From Chloroflexota bacterium (GTDB lineage: Bacteria; Chloroflexota; UBA6077; CF-72): DNA of 7,986 nucleotides. Shown in pieces: positions 1 to 4,974 of the stretch. Positions within the stretch are counted from its first letter, which is position 1. Each line of letters begins with the position of its first letter. The notes beneath the pieces were generated by a model. The model did no database searches. It saw nothing but the letters and a program-made list of their open reading frames with translations, and was not told the DNA's origin. Both the position numbers and the translations under genes were made by a program. The stretch lies in contig JAFAWJ010000044.1 in assembly GCA_019242065.1 (NCBI GenBank), positions 1-7,986 of the forward strand, read 5' to 3'.

Positions 1-24
1 ACGGCCCGATTGGTCACGCCGTAA
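1..24 (+). CDS. 3' end of a second, convergent copy of the 8-TM membrane protein gene (partial)
   Basis: The first 24 bases read on the plus strand as T-A-R-L-V-T-P-stop. This is exactly the C-terminal end of the minus-strand membrane protein that ends at 159, and the nucleotide match continues into the 3' flank. The simplest reading is that an inverted, tail-to-tail copy of that gene enters from outside the left edge. Only eight codons are visible, so it is unknown whether the copy is complete, truncated, or merely a duplicated gene tail. It would be the third trace of this gene family in the window. Confidence 0.45.
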   Translation, partial: TARLVTP

Positions 25-182
25 ACCGCGCGAAAGCCGACCCTCACTCCTGCACAAAGCCTGTCCAGGCGAGGTGGGCTCCGGCCATCGCACCGAGTGC
101 CCCTGGCCACCTCATCTGGACAGGCTTTGTGCAGGAGTGAGGCTGGCTTTCGCGCGGTTTACGGCGTGACCAATCGGGCCGT
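1..182. repeat. Long imperfect inverted repeat (about 77-nt arms, 29-nt loop)
   Basis: Positions 1-77 are the reverse complement of 107-182. The outer 38 nt (1-38 with 145-182) are identical, as are 44-68 with 116-140 and 71-77 with 107-113. The arms differ only at 39-43 (a one-base length difference plus substitutions) and at 69-70, giving about 95% identity. Positions 78-106 form the loop. Each arm contains the last codons of the same membrane protein gene followed by shared 3' flanking sequence. The structure is therefore a tail-to-tail duplication of a gene end and not a simple terminator, although the transcript could fold into a very stable hairpin and stop transcription from both sides. 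No T-tract typical of an intrinsic terminator is seen. The mismatches between arms argue against a pure fold-back assembly artefact but do not exclude one. Confidence 0.93.
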
Positions 183-995
183 GAGGACCGCCGTGGACGC
201 TGCCCGCCGGCCCTCGGCGAGCACCAGTCCGGCGTAAGCGAGTCCGCCAGCGAGGGCCGCGATGCCACCCACAATTCCCCAGCTGCCAGGTTGGTCCGGA
301 ATACTGAGCGCGGCCACACCAAGGTACACGTAGGCCAGACTGGTGAGCACGCCGAGCGTCTGCCAGCCGGGTCGCCGCGTGGCGGTGAGCAGCATGGCCA
401 CGACCAGCACCACCGCCAGGATCGCCGCTTCGATCCAGCGCGCCTGCGCCGCGCTATCCCCGCCCACGCCTTCCAGCTGCCGCTGCAGGTTCACCACCGC
501 CAGCGGCACGAGCACCAGCGCTGAAATCCCCGCGGCCACCAGCAGCCGACCACTCGGAGCCGCACCGCTGAAGCTGAAGACGTCACGTCGAGCCGGATAC
601 AGCCCCACGAGCAACGCCACCGCCACCAGGATCCCACCAACGAAATGGACCATCGAGGAGTCCGGTGTGGAAGCCGGGCGGAACGGGACCAGGCCCGCTA
701 TCAGCAGGACGTGGCCGACAACATAGAACTGCAGCAGCAGGCGCTTTTGCCGAGCCCGCCACAGCAGGCAGATCAACGCTCCAGCGAAGAGGACACCTAA
801 CAGTGCGCCATGCTCCGCTCCGTGCCAGCGTTGGAGGTCCAGGTTATACGGCACGTCATCCGGACAGCCGGGGCAGCCAAGTGTGGTCCACGGCAGCAAC
901 CCCTCTGTGAGCCCTTCGAGCAGCAGCAGGCTCGCCAGCGCGAAGATCCCGGCGAAGAACGTGAAGGCAATACTGCGCAACGACTTGAGGTTCAT
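159..995 (-). CDS. Multi-pass membrane protein of unknown family (8 TM, CPGCPDD / WHGAEHG motifs)
   Basis: This is a 278-residue integral membrane protein that I cannot assign to a named family. About eight hydrophobic helices can be seen, near residues 8-28, 63-80, 87-105, 116-134, 150-170, 187-205, 212-231 and 239-260. The TM1-TM2 loop carries a conspicuous C41-P-G-C44-P-D-D motif followed by W57-H-G-A-E-H62. A CxxC pair and two histidines four residues apart could bind a metal or haem or form a disulfide (inference). I chose the ATG at 995 because AGGTGGAG (999-1006) is an excellent ribosome binding site for it; the in-frame GTG at 1004 lies inside that site. It lies 49 nt downstream of the secreted protein gene on the same strand and is probably co-transcribed with it. 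The 5' part is duplicated as the broken copy at 1903-2088, where both motifs are kept once the deletions are repaired. The 3' end is duplicated, inverted, at 1-24. Confidence 0.88.
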   Translation of the reverse strand: MNLKSLRSIAFTFFAGIFALASLLLLEGLTEGLLPWTTLGCPGCPDDVPYNLDLQRWHGAEHGALLGVLFAGALICLLWRARQKRLLLQFYVVGHVLLIAGLVPFRPASTPDSSMVHFVGGILVAVALLVGLYPARRDVFSFSGAAPSGRLLVAAGISALVLVPLAVVNLQRQLEGVGGDSAAQARWIEAAILAVVLVVAMLLTATRRPGWQTLGVLTSLAYVYLGVAALSIPDQPGSWGIVGGIAALAGGLAYAGLVLAEGRRAASTAVLTARLVTP

Positions 996-998
996 ACA

Positions 999-1006
999 CT
1001 CCACCT
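999..1006 (-). promoter_or_regulatory. Strong ribosome binding site deciding the start at 995
   Basis: The minus strand reads AGGTGGAG followed by TGT and then ATG. This is a near-consensus Shine-Dalgarno sequence at suitable spacing. It rules out the alternative GTG three codons upstream, because that GTG is part of the site itself. The adjacent CGAAAGG (1004-1010 on the plus strand as CCTTTCG) is also found upstream of the broken copy (2100-2106), so the duplication originally included the translation start region. Confidence 0.75.
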
Positions 1007-1044
1007 TTCGTGTTTGTTGGTACCGAAATGGCGCGGCTGCACGG

Positions 1045-1698
1045 TCACTTGAGGGTGTAGGTGTACGGGCCGTCGCCGAAGTTGTTCGCCACGTTCATGC
1101 TCGCGGCGTAGCTCATCATGTTCATGTTCATCATCGACATGAACAGCGCGTGGTTCCCACTGCCACCACCTCCAGGCGGCGCCGGTGTGATCTGGTTGCC
1201 CTGGGTGTCTTTCGCCAGCTCGGGGTTCGCTTTCCAGCAAGCCAGCAGCCGCTTGACGTTCACGTCGTGGTACTGACCCTCCGGCGTGAAGTTGGCCCGC
1301 GCCAGCGCGTCGTACTCCTGGCAGGTGATATTGCCCTCCATGTTCTCCACCTGAGCGGCGAGCTGGTCGCGCAACATTGCGCGCTGATCCACCGGCAAGC
1401 TGGCGAAACCCTGCTGCATCTGGTCGTCCAGTTGCGGCAGTTGTTCGAGTGCTTGCTGCAAGTCCGGGCTGAGCGTCTGATACACGCCCCCGAAATTCTG
1501 GGCGAATATGGCGCGGATCGCGTTTTCGCGGTCGGTATCCTGCGGCACACCATCGCGGCCATTGGCGATGTTCAGCATGAAGATGGTCATGTCGGCGTAC
1601 GCCGCCGAAATGGCGTCGGAGTCGGAATCCGCGTGGATGACTGGCACGGCTGCGGCCATGAGAGCTCCGACGAGCACCAGTGAACGGAAGAGTCGCAT
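1045..1698 (-). CDS. Secreted protein of unknown function with Met-rich C-terminal segment
   Basis: This 217-residue protein has a clear Sec signal peptide. Arginines at 2 and 5 are followed by a hydrophobic core (residues 6-20) and a probable cleavage after I-H-A at 23. The mature part is largely polar and helical, rich in Gln and Asp. It has only two cysteines, C126 and C154, which could pair outside the cell. A PPGGGGSG linker (174-181) leads to a segment with seven methionines between 187 and 201 (core MSMMNMNMM), and the protein ends in an aromatic tail. I do not recognise the family. Met-rich stretches in exported proteins can bind Cu(I)/Ag(I), but that is only a possibility here. The frame is open upstream to 2088, but that extension belongs to a broken copy of the neighbouring gene. 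The signal peptide fixes the start at 1698, although the best purine-rich site (GAGG) is about 14 nt away. The stop lies 49 nt before the membrane protein ATG. Confidence 0.8.
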   Translation of the reverse strand: MRLFRSLVLVGALMAAAVPVIHADSDSDAISAAYADMTIFMLNIANGRDGVPQDTDRENAIRAIFAQNFGGVYQTLSPDLQQALEQLPQLDDQMQQGFASLPVDQRAMLRDQLAAQVENMEGNITCQEYDALARANFTPEGQYHDVNVKRLLACWKANPELAKDTQGNQITPAPPGGGGSGNHALFMSMMNMNMMSYAASMNVANNFGDGPYTYTLK

Positions 1699-1902
1699 CG
1701 GTCGTCTTGAGTACCTCGTGTGTGTTTTCAGAGTGGCTCCTGCATCGCTGCGCTGCGCCGAGCTGGCGCGTGACGCCATAGACCCGGCGAGCGCGGGTTC
1801 GATGACCACCAACGGGATCAGCCTGGCCGTCCTGGCCTGGTAGCGGTCATAACGGCCGTCGCTGGCGGCGTTCAGCCGTCCCCACAGCCTGGCGTAGACG
1901 GG
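1699..1902. other. Spacer between secreted protein gene and broken copy; no gene seen
   Basis: About 200 nt separate the end of recognisable homology in the broken gene copy from the ATG at 1698. It is open in one minus-strand frame, but the translation is Ala/Arg/Ser-rich and resembles nothing. It must hold the promoter or leader of the secreted protein gene if that gene is not transcribed through the broken copy. I see no convincing -35/-10 pair. The only structured element is the CCTGGCC tandem repeat at 1822-1837. Confidence 0.5.
1819..1840. repeat. CCTGGCC tandem repeat, operator-like
   Basis: The sequence reads CAGCCTGGCC-GT-CCTGGCC-TGG, two direct copies of CCTGGCC nine bases apart. 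The first eleven bases, TCAGCCTGGCC (1818-1828), recur exactly at 2427-2437, where they are also followed almost at once by CCTGGCC. It lies about 120 nt upstream of the secreted protein start. It may be a protein-binding site or a coincidence of GC-rich sequence. Confidence 0.3.
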
Positions 1903-2088
1903 TCGTGTTCGGCACCATGCAGGGCTGGAGGTCCACGTTGTACGACGGGTCGTCCGGCAGCCGGGGCAGCCAAGGGTTGTCCATGGCAGCAAGCCTTCGG
2001 TGAGTCCTTCCAACAGCAGCATGCTGGCCAGCGCGAAGAGTCCAGCGAAGAACGTGAATGCGATCGTTTGAACGGTTCGCAGTTTCAT
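1903..2088 (-). pseudogene. Truncated, frameshifted 5' copy of the 8-TM membrane protein gene
   Basis: From the ATG at 2088 the minus strand encodes 44 residues matching the N-terminus of the intact membrane protein at 36 positions, through TM1 to the CPGC motif. A single base is missing relative to the intact copy near 1955-1956 (GGCTG-CCGG against GGCTGTCCGG), which throws the frame. Restoring it gives P-D-D-P-S-Y-N-V-D-L-Q-P. A second missing base near 1919-1920 must be restored to recover W-H-G-A-E-H-D. Homology then stops at about 1903, so the remaining helices are absent. This is a decayed fragment of a duplicated gene. Because the frame after the first deletion stays open into the secreted protein gene, automatic callers may report a chimeric 347-residue protein (1045-2088), which I consider false. 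A translated product would at most be a short TM1 peptide. Confidence 0.85.
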
Positions 2089-2183
2089 GCGTTGGTGGGC
2101 CTTTCGGGTGGGTCTGGAGTGACTCCAGCATGAGGTGCATCAAGGGGAGCCGTCCCCCGGCGATGAGTGAGATTCCGAGCTAG

Positions 2184-2196
2184 CCAGGTGGCCTGG
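2184..2196. repeat. Small palindrome CCAGG-TGG-CCTGG
   Basis: Five-base arms flank a three-base centre, about 95 nt upstream of the broken gene copy start. Read with one preceding base (2183-2196), GCCAGGTGGCC[T]GG matches the reverse complement of 2434-2447 except at one position, so the two sites form a pair of inverted repeats about 250 bp apart. It may be an operator half of the divergent region. A chance origin is possible. Confidence 0.3.
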
Positions 2197-2431
2197 TCGC
2201 CGACCCGACAACAGGCGTGTCAGCGGCACGAACATTCTGGTGCTCGACTGGCAGCTCGCTGGTGCCGCGGGATCTCCTCGTTTCCGTGGGAGGCAGTCCA
2301 CGCTGCGCGTCGTCGTGGTGAGCAGTGGCCCGGAGGACGGTCCTGCGTCGCTCGGTTTCGGCGCGCACGCGTTCCTCAGCAATGTGGGGATGCCCGGGTG
2401 TTGCTTGGGTCATAGCGTTCCCGAACTCAGC

Positions 2432-2447
2432 CTGGCCACCTGGCCAG
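2432..2447. repeat. Palindrome CTGGCCA-CC-TGGCCAG upstream of the oxygenase gene
   Basis: This is a perfect inverted repeat with 7-bp arms and a 2-bp centre, lying 84-99 nt before the proposed ATG at 2531, where a transcription factor operator could sit. It is the best-formed member of a group of related sequences at 1818-1837, 2184-2196 and 103-112. No regulator can be assigned from the sequence. Confidence 0.4.
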
Positions 2448-2464
2448 TTCCACCTTCAACCGCT

Positions 2465-2490
2465 CCGCCAGTCCGCAACCCACCTGGCGG
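2465..2490 (+). repeat. Stem-loop in the probable oxygenase leader
   Basis: CCGCCAG (2465-2471) pairs with CTGGCGG (2484-2490) around a 12-nt loop. An alternative overlapping pair is GTCCGC (2471-2476) with GCGGAC (2487-2492). It lies about 40 nt before the oxygenase ATG. It could shape the leader RNA or be an operator. No T-run follows, so it is not a typical terminator. Confidence 0.3.
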
Positions 2491-2530
2491 ACGAAGTGTC
2501 TCCGTCTCCGGTCGGCCTACTTTGGCAGCG

Positions 2531-3682
2531 ATGATGATTCCGGCCCGTTTCGCTCCGCCCGATGGAGCGTCCGCCACACACGCGCAACTCCTTGACCGTT
2601 TAGCACCTCGCTTGATGCAAGGTGATCCGCTTGCCGACGCGGTCATCGAGTCCATGTCTGGTCTGACACCGGAAGTGGGCAGGGGGATGATCGAACGCGC
2701 ACTGGTAAACGGCACCGAGAGTGTCTCCGGCATGCCCCCCGCGCTGGGACGACTGGTTCGCCAGACACACACCGTGCCTGACTGGTTGGATTGGGACCTG
2801 CTGGACCTCGGCGGCGCCACGTTCTTGCGGACGGGCCCGTTCGGCTTTCTGGCGCTCGTGTGCTATGCACTGCCGCTCGCCTACGCTTCTCCTGACGCCA
2901 ACAAACCGCTTGCCCTGTCGGGGCACCTGGTCGATCGTGCGCCGCGTCGACTGGCGGAAACGGGTCAGTTCGTGCTGGAGGTCTGCAGACCCGGCGGACT
3001 GCGGCGCGGCGGAGCGGGATTCGCCGCCTGCCTGAAAGTGCGTCTGATGCATGCGCGCGTGCGTCGTTCGCTCCAGTCGTCACCGAAATGGAACCTGGCT
3101 GAGTGGGGTGTACCCATTAATCAGGCCGATATGGCGGGGACGAGCGTCGTCTTGTCGGTGCTGGCACTCGATGCGCTCCAGTATCTCGGCTTCCACTTCA
3201 CTGCCCGCGAGCGTGAAGCGGTGGTGCACCTCTGGCGCTACGTTGGCTATCTGATGGGCGTGGAGCCCGAGCTCCTCAGTCATTCGGAAACCGAGGCTCG
3301 CCACCTGGCGGAAGCCATCGGGATGAGTGTGCGCCCGCCGGACGAAGATTCTCGGCAGCTGACCCATGCGCTGCTGGACGCGCGACTGCTCGGCGCCACC
3401 CCGGTGCCTGGATTCTCCGGCTTCTATCACACGCTGGCACGCTTGCTCCTGGGCGATCAGCTCGCGGATAGCCTGCACTTGCCGCGCAAACGGGCGCACT
3501 CGCTGGCCGTCCCGCTGCTGCGTCGCGCGATTCCAGCGGCGGAACTTGCCAGGCGAATGATCCCCGGGCTGCACACACTCGCGGTCGTCAGCGGAGTCCG
3601 GTTGTGGGATAGCGCATTATCGTTCGGCCTGGCGGGCATGCCTGCCGAGTTCCACACCGCCGCCGGCTGTCCGGTGCATTGA
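2531..3682 (+). CDS. DUF2236 / MpaB-type (rubber-oxygenase-like) oxygenase
   Basis: This 383-residue protein belongs by motif to the DUF2236 family, which includes the fungal farnesyl-chain-cleaving oxygenase MpaB and the bacterial latex-clearing protein Lcp. Known members are b-type haem enzymes that attack isoprenoid or similar substrates. The hallmark segments are K169-V-R-L-M-H-A-R-V-R178, whose H174 is the likely haem ligand by analogy, then W192-G-V-P-I-N-Q with D200-M-A-G-T, and the helix around W235-R-Y-V-G-Y-L-M-G-V. The region near 104-120 is hydrophobic (buried helix or membrane contact), and no signal peptide is evident. I placed the start at the tandem ATG at 2531/2534. The frame is open to 2240, but the extra 97 residues are Pro/Gly/Ser-rich and unlike the family, and 383 residues is a typical length. 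No clear Shine-Dalgarno precedes it, so the start is moderately certain. The next gene begins 3 nt after its stop, implying an operon and coupled translation. The substrate is unknown. Confidence 0.85.
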   Translation: MMIPARFAPPDGASATHAQLLDRLAPRLMQGDPLADAVIESMSGLTPEVGRGMIERALVNGTESVSGMPPALGRLVRQTHTVPDWLDWDLLDLGGATFLRTGPFGFLALVCYALPLAYASPDANKPLALSGHLVDRAPRRLAETGQFVLEVCRPGGLRRGGAGFAACLKVRLMHARVRRSLQSSPKWNLAEWGVPINQADMAGTSVVLSVLALDALQYLGFHFTAREREAVVHLWRYVGYLMGVEPELLSHSETEARHLAEAIGMSVRPPDEDSRQLTHALLDARLLGATPVPGFSGFYHTLARLLLGDQLADSLHLPRKRAHSLAVPLLRRAIPAAELARRMIPGLHTLAVVSGVRLWDSALSFGLAGMPAEFHTAAGCPVH

Positions 3683-3685
3683 TCG

Positions 3686-4651
3686 ATGTCGATATGGTCG
3701 CTGAGCGTTTCGATCGGGATCATCAACATCGGCGTCGGTATCTGGTTGCTGACGTACGCGTTGGCCATTGTGTACGGTTACCGCGCACACAGCTATGGCA
3801 TCCCGATCGTCGGCGTAGCCTTCAACTTCAGCTGGGAGCTGCTCGCTGGGTTTGTGTGGGGCTCACCGTTCGCGGTGTGGCACGTGGGCGATCTGGCCTG
3901 GGCCGCACTGGATATTCTGATTGTCTGGCAAGTCTTTCGCAACGGCCCGCACGAGCAGCACCGTGCACTGCGAGGCTGGTTCTATCCCGCCACTATCTTG
4001 CTGTTCGGAAGCGCCGCCGTCGGACTGTATCTGGTCGCGGCCGCGCTGCACGACCGATACGGATTCGAGGTGTCGTACATCGACAACATCATCATGGATG
4101 TCGCGTTCATCGCCCGGTTCCTGGCTCGGCGGGAGGCTGGTGCGTTCACGTACTGCATTGCCTGGACGAAGCTGTTTGGCACCGGCATTGTCTCACTTGC
4201 CATGCCGTCGCTGCTGCCGAACGTGTATCCCTGGCGGAGCGCATTCGGCGACGTGTACGTTTTGTGCGTCATCGAGTTCTTACTCGATGTGGTGTATATC
4301 GCCTTGCTCGTGCGCCATCGGCGTCAGTCGGTGAGGTGGTGCTGCACGGCAAGCGCGACGGCCTCGGTGCGGCTCTGGACACCCAGCTTGTTGAAAATGC
4401 TGCTGACGTGGAACTTCACCGTCGAACGGCCGACGATCAGTCGCGCCGCGATCTCGGGATTGTTCAAGCCCTCGACCATCAACTTCAGCACCTCGCGCTC
4501 GCGTGGACTCAGGTCTGCACCGGGCGCCGGACCCCGCGTGGACTGCTGGATGAGCACTTGCGCCGCCTCCGAAGCCAGTGTCGCGCGACCGACGCTGGCG
4601 GCACGAATCGCCGCCGCCAGTTCCTCCGCACCAACATTCTTCAAGAGGTAG
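3686..4651 (+). CDS. Seven-TM protein resembling Pyr4/DmtA-type transmembrane terpene cyclases (stop missing at expected end)
   Basis: The first 212 residues (to about 4321) form a compact seven-helix protein with helices near 9-30, 38-58, 68-84, 100-121, 130-146, 154-173 and 188-208. The N47-F-S-W-E51 motif in helix 2 and the acidic E197-F-L-L-D201 in helix 7 match the pattern of the Pyr4/AtmB/DmtA membrane terpene cyclases, where one Glu early and one Asp late in the chain are needed for protonation-driven cyclisation. W159-T-K-L-F-G-T165 also fits. The assignment is by motif recognition only. The start ATG lies 3 nt after the DUF2236 oxygenase stop, so the two are probably translated together. 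Residues 213-321 are low-complexity and antisense to the response regulator gene. A one-base shift near 4321-4332 would end the protein at the TGA 4332-4334, at normal family length. Either the native stop was lost or the sequence has an indel. Confidence 0.7.
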   Translation: MSIWSLSVSIGIINIGVGIWLLTYALAIVYGYRAHSYGIPIVGVAFNFSWELLAGFVWGSPFAVWHVGDLAWAALDILIVWQVFRNGPHEQHRALRGWFYPATILLFGSAAVGLYLVAAALHDRYGFEVSYIDNIIMDVAFIARFLARREAGAFTYCIAWTKLFGTGIVSLAMPSLLPNVYPWRSAFGDVYVLCVIEFLLDVVYIALLVRHRRQSVRWCCTASATASVRLWTPSLLKMLLTWNFTVERPTISRAAISGLFKPSTINFSTSRSRGLRSAPGAGPRVDCWMSTCAASEASVARPTLAARIAAASSSAPTFFKR

Positions 4652-4974
4652 CTGGTCGCACCGGCTTTGAGAGCGCGGGGCACCAGGTCTTCGTCAGGGA
4701 AGCTGGTGAGCGCAATCACGCGCGTTGCCGGACTCCGCTCGCGAATCAGGCTGGTCGCGGTTGGGCCATCTGTCCCCGGCATGATCAGGTCCATCAGCAC
4801 TACATCGGGTTGCCTCGACGCGCACAGGCGGACCGCCTCGGCTCCGTCGGAAGCTTCGCCAACGAGCTCCAGATCATCGAACAGTCTGAGAAATGCCGCC
4901 AGGCCGTTGCGCACCATCGGGTGGTCGTCGACGATCACCACGCGTATTGGCGTTTTCTCGCCTGTGCCGGTCAC
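4324..4974 (-). CDS. NarL/FixJ-family response regulator
   Basis: This 216-residue DNA-binding response regulator has an N-terminal receiver domain (about 10-125) with the acidic pair D16-D17, phosphoacceptor D62 in V-V-L-M-D-L-I-M-P, T90 in A-L-T-S and K112 in Y-L-L-K. All expected phosphotransfer residues are present. The C-terminal LuxR-type helix-turn-helix (about 153-216) starts L-S-P-R-E-R-E-V-L and contains N-P-E-I-A and S-T-V-K-F-H-V-S-S-I-F-N-K-L-G-V. It starts with GTG at 4974, overlapping the kinase stop in a GTGA tetranucleotide. This fixes the start, implies translational coupling and identifies the kinase as its partner. Its target genes are not evident. Its 3' half (to 4651) is overlapped on the other strand by the extended cyclase-like frame. 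Confidence 0.97.
   Translation of the reverse strand: MTGTGEKTPIRVVIVDDHPMVRNGLAAFLRLFDDLELVGEASDGAEAVRLCASRQPDVVLMDLIMPGTDGPTATSLIRERSPATRVIALTSFPDEDLVPRALKAGATSYLLKNVGAEELAAAIRAASVGRATLASEAAQVLIQQSTRGPAPGADLSPREREVLKLMVEGLNNPEIAARLIVGRSTVKFHVSSIFNKLGVQSRTEAVALAVQHHLTD

Larger units (their letters stand above)
2089..2530. promoter_or_regulatory. Divergent intergenic region with several palindromes; no gene seen
   Basis: These 442 nt separate the minus-strand broken copy from the plus-strand oxygenase gene and should hold the oxygenase promoter. Open frames exist in several phases, including one that extends the oxygenase upstream to 2240, but their translations are low in family-like features and I read them as non-coding. 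The region contains CCAGG-TGG-CCTGG (2184-2196), CTGGCCA-CC-TGGCCAG (2432-2447) and a CCGCCAG/CTGGCGG stem-loop (2465-2490). I could not identify a convincing -35/-10 pair. Confidence 0.5.

Noticed and set aside
1..182. A classical intrinsic terminator
   Set aside because: The stem is far longer than usual, includes coding sequence and lacks a T-tract. It is better described as an inverted duplication, though it could still stop transcription.
883..1683. A 266-codon plus-strand open frame opposite the membrane and secreted protein genes
   Set aside because: It is antisense to a strong signal-peptide gene and a TM protein with a good ribosome binding site. The product is His/Arg/Val-rich without any fold signature.
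2240..2530. A 97-residue N-terminal extension of the DUF2236 oxygenase
   Set aside because: Composition is Pro/Gly/Ser-rich without family similarity, it overlaps the palindromes of the intergenic region, and the protein already has the normal family length from 2531.
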